Under the pieces are notes generated by a model. The model saw only the letters and a program-made list of their open reading frames with translations. It was not told where the DNA came from and ran no database searches. The position numbers and the translations under genes are program-made. Of a stretch of 64,000 nucleotides of DNA, positions 53,243 through 61,358 are shown piece after piece. This DNA comes from Thiomicrorhabdus sp041583835 (GTDB lineage: Bacteria > Pseudomonadota > Gammaproteobacteria > Thiomicrospirales > Thiomicrospiraceae). The stretch covers positions 1-64,000 of the forward strand of contig NZ_JBFHFC010000006.1 of NCBI RefSeq assembly GCF_041583835.1, written 5' to 3'. Positions within the stretch are counted from its first letter, which is position 1. Each line of letters begins with the position of its first letter.

Positions 53243-54115
53243 ATGCCGAATAAAACATGGTTGCTGGCTATTTTTCTCCTGCTTCCTCTCCAACAAGTCT
53301 GGTCACAAACACCCAGCCCGACTTACCATCGAGTCATCAGCTTAGCCCCCCACCTGACCGAACTGATTTACAGTGCCGGTGCAGGCGACAAACTGGTCGG
53401 CCGCGTCAGCTACTCCGATTATCCTCCGCAAGCGACCAGCCTTCCCGAAGTCGGTGCTTATAACGCCATTGCCATCGAAAAAATCATTCAACTTAATCCT
53501 GATCTCATCATCGCATGGCAATCGGGGACGCGTACCGCCGACATCGAACGGTTACGGCAACTGGGATTCAACGTAATTTTGTCGGAATCTCAAATACTGA
53601 CGGATATACCTAATGAAATCGAACGTTTCGGCAAACTGTTGCAGACCGAGACCATTGCCGATAAAGAAGCCAAACGTTTACGAAATATTCTTGAACGATT
53701 GCGCCAAACCTACCAAGACCGCCATAAAATCCGCGCCTTCTATCAAATCTGGGATGCCCCTCTTATGACAGTCAACCAACGACAATTTATCAGTCAGGCC
53801 ATGCAGCTTTGCGGTGCTGAAAATGTTTTTTCGGATTTACCACTGTTAGCGGCCGAAGTAAATATCGAAGCGGTTTTGCAGCGTGATCCGCAAGTGATTT
53901 TAATGGGGGGCGAGCAATCCATGCAAAAGCAATGGTTCGAAAATTGGCAAAGATGGAAAACGCTATCTGCCGTAAAAAACGGACAAATTTACCAACTGAA
54001 TGCCGACCGTTTTCACCGTGCGACCGCTCGCTTGATTGAGAGCATGGATAGCCTATGCGAAAAGATCGATCAAGCACGTTTAACCACTCGAATTCCGGTT
54101 TTCGACGACAAATAA
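53243..54115 (+). CDS. btuF: Periplasmic cobalamin-binding protein, BtuF-like
   Basis: The 290-residue protein has a signal peptide (TWLLAIFLLLPLQQVWSQ) and the helical-backbone class III binding-protein fold: RVISLAPHLTELIYSAGAGDKLVG and LVGRVSYSDYPPQAT are BtuF-type. It would pass cobalamin from BtuB to the BtuCD transporter in the inner membrane. BtuC and BtuD are not in the window. The position directly after a riboswitch-controlled receptor supports B12 over iron-siderophore as ligand. The gene is 141 bases from btuB, past a terminator. Confidence 0.85.
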   Translation: MPNKTWLLAIFLLLPLQQVWSQTPSPTYHRVISLAPHLTELIYSAGAGDKLVGRVSYSDYPPQATSLPEVGAYNAIAIEKIIQLNPDLIIAWQSGTRTADIERLRQLGFNVILSESQILTDIPNEIERFGKLLQTETIADKEAKRLRNILERLRQTYQDRHKIRAFYQIWDAPLMTVNQRQFISQAMQLCGAENVFSDLPLLAAEVNIEAVLQRDPQVILMGGEQSMQKQWFENWQRWKTLSAVKNGQIYQLNADRFHRATARLIESMDSLCEKIDQARLTTRIPVFDDK

Positions 54116-54172
54116 ATCCAAAGTACGAGGCGATTTACAACCGCCGGTGAAACATAGATTGTTAACGATTAT

Positions 54173-55591
54173 TTAAATGCCGAAAGCATCGTCTTCGTCT
54201 AACAGTCCAGAAGAGTTATAGGCGTCTTTCACCTCTTGACCTTGAATCGCATGGCTAATCAACATGACCGTCTCTTCAGGACAAGTCATAAACTCGCAAG
54301 CGATTAAATAACGGCCTAAATCCGCTCTGGGTTCGATGCGCACCACCTTGGCTCTCTGGTGAATAATTTCGAAATCCTCGACACCATTGGAAGTGGAAAC
54401 GTCAATTCTGAAGAAAAGTTCAAGAATATCGTTTTTCTCCACCAGAAATTCCGTCAAGAAAGCAAAACCACCGGGCGAAATATCTTGATACTCCTGTGAC
54501 CAATATTCAGGAAAGATAATGATGTAGTTACTGCTGGAGATGTTGTTGTAAACCTTCTCCATCAGCAGGGTGTAGTGATATAGATCAATAAAGGCTTTCA
54601 ATAACTTGGAGCCGTTCTTTTTGTTCTTTTCGACATAACCGCGAATATCGTGATCGATCTTTAACTTCTGCAGTACCGGCCCTTCGTATAACTTATGCGG
54701 CGTCGAATTTTCCAACAACGTGATGGTATGGCGGTTGATCTGGTTAAGCTTCTCTTCAAAATCGCGCAAAATAGATTCGGTTCGAATATTGCCGTTTAAC
54801 GAAGCGTAATCCAGTTCGTTATTGATATTTTCGGTTAAAAAACGCATCGCCGTTTTAATATCCAAAACCCCGTTGGATATACCGTTAAGCACTTCACGAA
54901 GATATTCCAACTTCTCCAAAACCACCATGAATAAATCGTGGGCTTCCGGATAATTATCCTGTAAGGATGCCTGAATGTTTTTAGAGTAGTTAACGACAAT
55001 GGTATCGAGCTTTTCATTCACGATTTTATTGAAGTGTTTGACTCCGGAACTATAGATGTCCCCGTGTAATTCCTCAACCTTTTCATGGTTACCGATACGA
55101 ATGAAGTGGTAACTCATATTGGCTTGATAACGGAAATAACGGCGTGTATTCTCGCGACGGCTGCGAATCGCTAAAGAATGTTTGCCGTGATCGCTTTTGT
55201 CTTTATTAATCCAATGAAGTGTTTTCGGGTGCGAATCGACCAGAATTGCGTCGATGACCTTATTTTCTGCCCCCGGTCTTTCGACAAGAACACCCAGAGC
55301 CTTATAAAGCACCTCCAACAAAAACTGGAAATGGATTTCATTAATATAGAGGCCTTTAGAAAATGAAGTGATTTTTGCAACGATACAGGCGCAAATGGTC
55401 TTTTCGATGTAATCGACTTCCAACGGTTCCGTTACTTTAAATTCTTCAAAGTGTTTGGAATACTGACTTCTCAAGTCCATCAGCATAATTTCCAACGAAC
55501 TGCTGCGCAGAATCTTATACGCGATCTTCTTGTACTCGAAAGGCAACGCCTCTAAAAAAGAGTGATCACTATCGTAATGCGTACCCGGCAT
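54173..55591 (-). CDS. PilZ-like domain protein with split c-di-GMP motifs
   Basis: The 472-residue cytoplasmic protein is mainly helical in the middle (about 185-345), with two beta-rich PilZ-like parts. The first (about 140-190) has an RxxxR (Arg150-Arg154 in RRYFRYQ), but the usual D/NxSxxG appears as DIYSSG at 178-183, with Tyr for Ser. The second (about 340-445) has an exact DISPGG at 370-375, followed by the barrel strands VVRIEPRADLGRYLIACEF, but no RxxxR before it. Canonical c-di-GMP binding needs both motifs. The function is unknown; a role in c-di-GMP-dependent surface behaviour is inference. It stands alone, converging with btuF. Confidence 0.7.
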   Translation of the reverse strand: MPGTHYDSDHSFLEALPFEYKKIAYKILRSSSLEIMLMDLRSQYSKHFEEFKVTEPLEVDYIEKTICACIVAKITSFSKGLYINEIHFQFLLEVLYKALGVLVERPGAENKVIDAILVDSHPKTLHWINKDKSDHGKHSLAIRSRRENTRRYFRYQANMSYHFIRIGNHEKVEELHGDIYSSGVKHFNKIVNEKLDTIVVNYSKNIQASLQDNYPEAHDLFMVVLEKLEYLREVLNGISNGVLDIKTAMRFLTENINNELDYASLNGNIRTESILRDFEEKLNQINRHTITLLENSTPHKLYEGPVLQKLKIDHDIRGYVEKNKKNGSKLLKAFIDLYHYTLLMEKVYNNISSSNYIIIFPEYWSQEYQDISPGGFAFLTEFLVEKNDILELFFRIDVSTSNGVEDFEIIHQRAKVVRIEPRADLGRYLIACEFMTCPEETVMLISHAIQGQEVKDAYNSSGLLDEDDAFGI

Positions 55592-55883
55592 AGCTTAACA
55601 ACCCGCCGCTTGGTGAGAAAAACAAAGTATGTTTAATGGTGCGTTAACGGCTTTCATTGGTGTAGTTCATTCATCTATATTAACTAGGATTAATATAATC
55701 TAAAAACGGCATTTGAACACGAAAGTTTAGGCCAATCCATGCCATTTTTTGCAATTAAAGACGTATGTCCAACCAAAACAAGGATTAAAAAGAGATTCAA
55801 CGACATTCTAGACAAGTTCGGAACAGTGACAAGGATTTAACATCATCCCCGATCACGAAAAAATGCAGATAAAAAATTAAAAC
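55592..55883. other. Gene-free gap upstream of the PilZ-like gene
   Basis: No gene, RNA or clear terminator was seen. It should contain the promoter of the PilZ-like gene and the downstream end of the kdsB-side transcript. AT-rich. Confidence 0.4.
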
Positions 55884-56084
55884 TTAATGAGTCTGAGTCA
55901 ATAAATGATAAATCATGTAACCGCCGTACATAACCACCATCACAATGCTCAGCAACGTGATTGGACGCAAGCCTTTCTGCTCGATCACAATTCCCTGCTG
56001 AGCTAATTTACGGGCACGTAATTTAGACTTGATTAGCCAGTAAAAAAAATAAATGATTCCAGCGAGCGTGAGATATTTCAGCAT
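55884..56084 (-). CDS. Small two-helix membrane protein downstream of kdsB
   Basis: The 66-residue protein has hydrophobic segments at about 2-18 (LKYLTLAGIIYFFYWLI) and 43-61 (ITLLSIVMVVMYGGYMIYHLL), with a basic loop (KSKLRARKLAQQG) between them on the cytoplasmic side. It follows kdsB with 12 bases between and ends the lipid A/KDO transcript. No family was recognised. Tight linkage suggests cotranscription with kdsB, not necessarily a shared function. Confidence 0.6.
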   Translation of the reverse strand: MLKYLTLAGIIYFFYWLIKSKLRARKLAQQGIVIEQKGLRPITLLSIVMVVMYGGYMIYHLLTQTH

Positions 56085-56096
56085 TGGCGAAACCGT

Positions 56097-56870
56097 TTAA
56101 AGTGCCGATTTTTTGCGTTGCATCAGCAAACGTACTCGCTGTAGGTCTGCTTCGGTATCGACACCGACTCCGGCATCACAAAAAGCATCTAAAACCAGAA
56201 TCTTCTCGCCATGCCACAAGACACGCAACTGTTCGAGTTTTTCAACCTGTTCCAAAGCGCATTCCGGCCATGAGACATATTGTTTTACGAAACCGGCACG
56301 ATAGGCATACAATCCAATGTGACGCTTATAAGCCAGATTGTCGGGAAGGGTCTTGATTGTTTGTGAAAAGGTATCTCTCGACCATGGCAACGGCGCCCGA
56401 CTGAAATTGATCGCTCGATTAGCGACATCACGGCTAACCTTGACTGCATTCGGATCGAAAACCGTCTCCACATCTTCTATCGGTTCGCACAGCGTCGCCA
56501 TCGAAATTTCCGGATGCGCCAACAGTCCGTCGGCTACTTGATGAATCAACTCCGGCGGCAACATCGGCTCGTCGCCCTGAACGTTGACGATAACCTCATC
56601 CCCTTGAATATCGGCAATTTCAATCACTTCCGCAATGCGTTCGGTGCCCGATTGATGATGATCGGCCGTTAAGCAAACTTCAGCGCCGAAACTTTCGCAA
56701 ATATGCTGTACATCTCGCGATTCGGTCGCGATGATCACCCGGTTCGCTCCCGACTTCTTAGCCTGTAACCAGGTCCATTCAATCATGGGTTTACCTTCGA
56801 TCTCCATCAAAGGTTTTCCGGGCAAACGGCTCGATTCAAAACGCGCAGGGATAATAACGGTAAAGGCCAT
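56097..56870 (-). CDS. kdsB: CMP-KDO synthetase
   Basis: KdsB activates 3-deoxy-manno-octulosonate with CTP for attachment to lipid A in lipopolysaccharide. The 257-residue protein has the nucleotidyltransferase motif IIPARFESSRLPGKPL, the substrate-binding HQSGTERIAEV, and VNVQGDEPMLPP, which contains the metal-binding Asp. Length is normal. It lies downstream of the Trm112-like gene and lpxK, on the same strand. Confidence 0.95.
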   Translation of the reverse strand: MAFTVIIPARFESSRLPGKPLMEIEGKPMIEWTWLQAKKSGANRVIIATESRDVQHICESFGAEVCLTADHHQSGTERIAEVIEIADIQGDEVIVNVQGDEPMLPPELIHQVADGLLAHPEISMATLCEPIEDVETVFDPNAVKVSRDVANRAINFSRAPLPWSRDTFSQTIKTLPDNLAYKRHIGLYAYRAGFVKQYVSWPECALEQVEKLEQLRVLWHGEKILVLDAFCDAGVGVDTEADLQRVRLLMQRKKSAL

Positions 56871-56923
56871 AAATGTTTTCTTAATCTAGATTTAATACAA
56901 AGTTACTGTAACGGTTTGGGCGA

Positions 56924-57124
56924 TCAGGCCTTTTTAGCACGGAACTGTTCCGCTTCTTCCGCACTGATCTGGCGAGCCTCGTCCTCCAATAAAATCGGAA
57001 TTCCGTCACGAACCGGATAAGCTAAATTCGCCGCCGTTGAAATCAATTCCTGATTCTTTTTATCGTAAACCAACTTGGTTTTGCTGACTGGGCAAACTAG
57101 AATTTCTAACAGTTTAGGATCCAT
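56924..57124 (-). CDS. Trm112-like small protein (YcaR type)
   Basis: The 66-residue protein matches the Trm112/YcaR family, MDPKLLEILVCPVSKTKLVYD, with the PVRDGIPILLEDEAR segment. Typical zinc-binding members have two pairs of cysteines; here only Cys11 is seen (CPVSKT), so a zinc knuckle is not formed, as in E. coli YcaR-like members. Its role in bacteria is not established. In E. coli ycaR lies between lpxK-ycaQ and kdsB; here lpxK-Trm112-kdsB is contiguous, supporting the call. Confidence 0.88.
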   Translation of the reverse strand: MDPKLLEILVCPVSKTKLVYDKKNQELISTAANLAYPVRDGIPILLEDEARQISAEEAEQFRAKKA

Positions 57125-57146
57125 ACTTCTCTCAATTTCGCTTATT

Positions 57147-58160
57147 TTACGGGGCTTGGCGTAACGATTTTACTCTGTCATAAAGCGAATCAAATAAAAC
57201 TTGATCAGCCTGCGGCGCCACTTCCAAATACCACCAATTCTGTTTTTGCCCGGTTTGGGCGAACTTGCTACATTTTACAGCATCTTTCTCGGTCATAAGC
57301 AAAGGTTTTTCATCGCCGTACCCCTCAAAGTCCGAAGCACGATAAGCATGATGATCGGCAAAAGCCTTCCCGTCGACGTGAATCCGTAAACGGCTCAGAG
57401 TATCAAAAAACCGCTGGGGGTTACCTATTCCGGCAAGTGCATTCACCGTCTGTCCGGAAAACGCCTCCGCCGGAAGAGTCTCTTCATAATCGCTTAAGCG
57501 ATGAAAACAGACCGGCTGCAGCTGCATTGCAAAGCTTTTTTGAGGATACTCGATGGTTTTAGGCAAGTCTCCGTTATAAACGATGAAATCCACCTGCTGC
57601 AATCTCGATGCCGGTTCTCGCAATGGCCCGGCAGGCAAACAATAACCGTTACCGAATCGACGTTGCGCATCGACCATGACAATCTCGATATCCCGCGCCA
57701 TTCCGTAATGCTGCAAACCGTCGTCGCTGATAATCACATCCGGCGCATACTTATGCTCTAACAAAGCAATCGCCTCTTTGCGTTTAGGCGATACCGCAAC
57801 CGGACAACCAAGCTGTTTTGCCAGCATCACCGGTTCGTCGCCGACTTGCTGAGGATCGCTATTGGCACCCACTTCCTGCGGCCAACGTTCGGATTTACCG
57901 CCGTAGCCCCTACTGACGATGCCCACTCGCAATCCCTGCTGTTGCAATTTGTTCACCAGCCAAATGATAAAAGGGGTTTTGCCGCTGCCGCCGACCACGA
58001 TATTTCCGACCACAATCACGACCGCTTTCCCTTTTTTGGGTGGCGGAGATTGAATAAAACGGTTTAAACGCCGACGCGCCTCCCAACACACCAATCGGCT
58101 TAGAGGGCTCAGCAAAGTTGTTTTCCAGTTGGTTTGGCTCCAAAACGTAGGCCAGCTCAT
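57147..58160 (-). CDS. lpxK: Tetraacyldisaccharide 4'-kinase
   Basis: LpxK phosphorylates the lipid A precursor at the 4' position on the inner leaflet of the inner membrane. The 337-residue protein has the P-loop GNIVVGGSGKTPFI, SRGYGGKSERWP, and the DDGLQHYGMARDIEIVMVD catalytic region. Its start overlaps the comEC stop by four bases, so the two are translationally coupled. In E. coli msbA lies between these genes; it is absent here. Confidence 0.95.
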   Translation of the reverse strand: MSWPTFWSQTNWKTTLLSPLSRLVCWEARRRLNRFIQSPPPKKGKAVVIVVGNIVVGGSGKTPFIIWLVNKLQQQGLRVGIVSRGYGGKSERWPQEVGANSDPQQVGDEPVMLAKQLGCPVAVSPKRKEAIALLEHKYAPDVIISDDGLQHYGMARDIEIVMVDAQRRFGNGYCLPAGPLREPASRLQQVDFIVYNGDLPKTIEYPQKSFAMQLQPVCFHRLSDYEETLPAEAFSGQTVNALAGIGNPQRFFDTLSRLRIHVDGKAFADHHAYRASDFEGYGDEKPLLMTEKDAVKCSKFAQTGQKQNWWYLEVAPQADQVLFDSLYDRVKSLRQAP

Positions 58161-60718
58161 TGAAACAAAATTCCTTTCTCATTCGCTAAACAGCTGTGAT
58201 GATACCATTTACTCGACTCTTTTCTGACTTGATATGCTGGTATGGGATTAAATTTTTCAGCACTTTGTCCCATCAGATAACCGATACCGCCGGAACAGGC
58301 GGTATTGTACCAAGTTGTGCCGGAGGCAAGTCTTTGCAACGTCGTCTGCGCCGGAAACTGATAACGGTTTCGATAACCGGACGAAAACAGAACAACCTCC
58401 GGTTTAACCTGCTGCAGCCAGAGACTTGAGCTTGAGTATCGGCTACCGTGATGCCCCGCCACCAGAATATCGGCTTGCAGCGCTTTTCCGTAATATTCGA
58501 CTAAGCGCTTCTCCGCCCCGGAACTCAAGTCGCCGCTAATCAAGACCGAAGTCGGTTTCGATCCGTTTTTAACACTGATCTTAAGCACACAAGAACGATC
58601 GTTATCCGTTGTCAAAAATGGATCGACTTGATTGTTTCCGGGGGACAATATTTGAAAAACGACATCATCCCAAATCCAGTTTTGCCCCGCTTCACATTCC
58701 CTAATCGGAAAGTCGGTATCCGACAGCATTGCCTCCACTTTTTGAGTTTGTCCGCTGACAACCCGTTTAACGGGAATTCGCTTTAATAAACGGTTCAGCC
58801 CGCCTGCATGGTCAATGTCGCTATGGCTGACCATCACCAAATCCACTTCCGGCCAATGATGTAAATGCAAAAACGGCAAGATCGCCAATTTCGCACCGTC
58901 CATTTTGTCGCCCCACTTTGCTCCCGTATCGTAAACCATGACATGCCGACGGGTCTCGATCACAATAGCCTGCCCCTGGCCGACATCCAATACATGCACC
59001 CAAGCCTGGCCGTTTTCAGGCCGATTCATAGACACGTTAGACACTAACCCAAACGCAAATACAAGCAACGTAACGCCAAGATAACCCCGTACACGAATCG
59101 ACTTAAACAATAAGACGGAAAACAACAGTGCATATAAAACAATCACCTGCCATAAGTCGACCCCTCCCACACTCCAAACGGCATTTTCTTGATTACCGAG
59201 CATCTTCAAATAGTGCCATACTGGGTTCCAGATCCGATCAAGCCAAGGAACCAAGTCGGCGGCCAATTCCGGCGAAAACAGACTGATCACGGCCACTAAA
59301 AAAACGGCGGGCAAACCGATCAAACTGACAAACGGCACCGCAACTAAATTAGCCAACAGACTGAAACTAGGTAAAAAATGGAACGTCCAGAGTAAATAAG
59401 GTGCGAGTCCGAAGGTAAGTGCCAATTGAATCCACACTAACTGCAACCATCGCGGAGAGCGCTTCATGTAGGGGCTTTGCAGAACGGAAAAGATCAGCGC
59501 CACGGCCAAAAAGGAAAGCCAAAAACCTAAACTTAGCACGGAACGCGGATCCCATGCCACGACCAGCAAGGCGGCTAAAAACAGCGCCGACCAAGGTTGA
59601 AATTCACGCTTGATAAACAGAAACAACAACACGGCCACGACCATTAGATAGGCACGCTGAGTCGGAATGGCGTAACCCGCTAACACCAAATAAACGGTTG
59701 CAAACAGCAAAGCGCCGCTAGCGGCAACCGCCAGTAAATTAAAACGTCGTATCCTATGCAACCCCAACCACCAAAGGGCCTTGAAAATCCAATATCCCAA
59801 TGCGGCGACAATTCCCATATGCAACCCTGAAATCGCCATTAGATGCACCGTACCGGTATTCTGTAGGATCTGCCACTGTCCGTCGCCGATACTGTGTTTA
59901 TCCCCGTAACTCAACGCTTCGTAAATGCCGCCTAACTCGCTTTTAGAAAAAACGGACTCTAAGCGTTGCGCCAGACGATAGCGCAAATCAAAACCATCGG
60001 AATCGGCCAATTTTAGATTGGATGTTTCAGTGTACTTTTTCTGAACGACGTAACCTTTGGCGGCAATACGATTTTGATACAGCCAAGCCTCGTAATCCAA
60101 AGCACCCAGATTCATGGAAGCGTGATTCGCTCTGAGTTTGACTATAAAACGCCACTGTTCGCCAGGCTTGGGAATGGTATTTAACGAATCGAATTGCACC
60201 TGAGTTAAATACCAACTTAATTGAATCTTCGGCTTTAATAACCGCCAATCCTGCGCGTGTTTCTCATCGGCTTGTCGTAGAAGACTTTCAGAATTGCTTT
60301 CAACGTCGGCAATCCTCTGCAACTCAAGTGAAAATTTGATATGAGCTCTACCGCTATCCTCTCTCACAACCGGCAAACCCACCACACATCCCTGAATTTC
60401 GACCTCTCTACCGAACCAGGATTCATTGACGTTTACTGCGAAAAAAGTCTGCCAAAATACCCAACAGAAGCCTATAATGAAGCCAAGTAAAACATTGCTC
60501 AACCAAGTTAAGTGTTGGCTATTAACCCAAATTGAATGTTTTATTAGTACGTATTTAGACAGGCGAAAATCTCTCCTGCGAAAGACTTCATTGACGGCAA
60601 GAAGCACCAAAGCGACAATAGCAGGCCATAAACTCGGTACCTGCGAAGTTTGGTAAAAACTAAATACCGCTAATACAAACGCAATAACAAAACTAATAAA
60701 CATACCCAAAAAGCTCAT
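58157..60718 (-). CDS. comEC: DNA uptake channel protein ComEC/Rec2
   Basis: The 853-residue inner-membrane protein has the full ComEC layout: N-terminal hydrophobic region and DUF4131 OB-fold part (about 20-230), the competence domain with many helices (about 235-530; HLMAISGLHMGIVAALGYW), and a C-terminal metallo-beta-lactamase-like domain (about 565-830) with VSHSDIDHAGGLNRL and VAGHHGSRYSSS. It forms the channel for single-stranded DNA during natural transformation. No frameshift is seen, so the cell may be naturally competent. Divergent from DUF2062 with 37 bases between. Confidence 0.93.
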   Translation of the reverse strand: MSFLGMFISFVIAFVLAVFSFYQTSQVPSLWPAIVALVLLAVNEVFRRRDFRLSKYVLIKHSIWVNSQHLTWLSNVLLGFIIGFCWVFWQTFFAVNVNESWFGREVEIQGCVVGLPVVREDSGRAHIKFSLELQRIADVESNSESLLRQADEKHAQDWRLLKPKIQLSWYLTQVQFDSLNTIPKPGEQWRFIVKLRANHASMNLGALDYEAWLYQNRIAAKGYVVQKKYTETSNLKLADSDGFDLRYRLAQRLESVFSKSELGGIYEALSYGDKHSIGDGQWQILQNTGTVHLMAISGLHMGIVAALGYWIFKALWWLGLHRIRRFNLLAVAASGALLFATVYLVLAGYAIPTQRAYLMVVAVLLFLFIKREFQPWSALFLAALLVVAWDPRSVLSLGFWLSFLAVALIFSVLQSPYMKRSPRWLQLVWIQLALTFGLAPYLLWTFHFLPSFSLLANLVAVPFVSLIGLPAVFLVAVISLFSPELAADLVPWLDRIWNPVWHYLKMLGNQENAVWSVGGVDLWQVIVLYALLFSVLLFKSIRVRGYLGVTLLVFAFGLVSNVSMNRPENGQAWVHVLDVGQGQAIVIETRRHVMVYDTGAKWGDKMDGAKLAILPFLHLHHWPEVDLVMVSHSDIDHAGGLNRLLKRIPVKRVVSGQTQKVEAMLSDTDFPIRECEAGQNWIWDDVVFQILSPGNNQVDPFLTTDNDRSCVLKISVKNGSKPTSVLISGDLSSGAEKRLVEYYGKALQADILVAGHHGSRYSSSSLWLQQVKPEVVLFSSGYRNRYQFPAQTTLQRLASGTTWYNTACSGGIGYLMGQSAEKFNPIPAYQVRKESSKWYHHSCLANEKGILFQ

Positions 60719-60755
60719 TAAACGTTATCTGCCAACCCCTGAAAAAATCAAAAAC

Positions 60756-61250
60756 ATGAAGGGGCTGGGTATCTTAGGGAAATGGTTGCATAACCCTAGT
60801 ATCTGGCATCTGCACCGCCACTCGGTTTCCAAAGCCTTCTTAATCGGCTTGTTCTGGATGGCGATTCCGATGCCTTCGCAAATGATCGCCTCGGCTTTCA
60901 CCGCAATTTTATTCCGCGCCAATCTGCCGTTAAGCGTCGCTCTCGTCTGGATCAGCAACCCGCTGACCATGCCGCCGATTTTCTATTTCAATTATCTGGT
61001 TGGCGCTTACATTCTAGGTCAAGACGCTTCCGAAGATTGGCATTTCGAACTCAGTTGGCACTGGATGGTTCATACGCTTGGCGACCTATGGATGCCGTTG
61101 TTCCTAGGCAGTGCGGTGGTAGGACTGGTTTTAGGGGTTATCGGTTATTTCACGGTCAATTTCTTATGGCGCCAACATGTTATTAAAAGTTGGAAGGAGC
61201 GCCGCAGCAAAAAATGGCGTAAAAAATTCCGTAACGAAGGTCTTAAATAA
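60756..61250 (+). CDS. DUF2062 membrane protein
   Basis: The 164-residue protein has three to four hydrophobic segments and the DUF2062 signature (FLIGLFWMAIPMPSQMIASA, ISNPLTMPPIFYFNYLVG) with a very basic C-terminal tail (KERRSKKWRKKF). Such proteins are common next to comEC in gammaproteobacteria, and no function is established. The 37-base divergent gap to comEC is too short for two separate full promoters, so expression may be linked. Confidence 0.85.
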   Translation: MKGLGILGKWLHNPSIWHLHRHSVSKAFLIGLFWMAIPMPSQMIASAFTAILFRANLPLSVALVWISNPLTMPPIFYFNYLVGAYILGQDASEDWHFELSWHWMVHTLGDLWMPLFLGSAVVGLVLGVIGYFTVNFLWRQHVIKSWKERRSKKWRKKFRNEGLK

Positions 61251-61276
61251 CCTCGTTCTAATTCCACAAATAAAAA

Positions 61277-61309
61277 AGGCCAACTTTAAAAATCATTAAA
61301 GTTGGCCTC
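61277..61309 (-). terminator. Terminator of the Lon-like protease gene
   Basis: GGCCAACTTTAA and TTAAAGTTGGCC pair; on the minus strand a TTTTTTATTT run follows. On the plus strand the run is missing, so it mainly ends the protease gene. Confidence 0.75.
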
Positions 61310-61358
61310 TATCCATTAAACGATTGTTTTCCGAAAACGGAAACGAACTGGTAACGTC

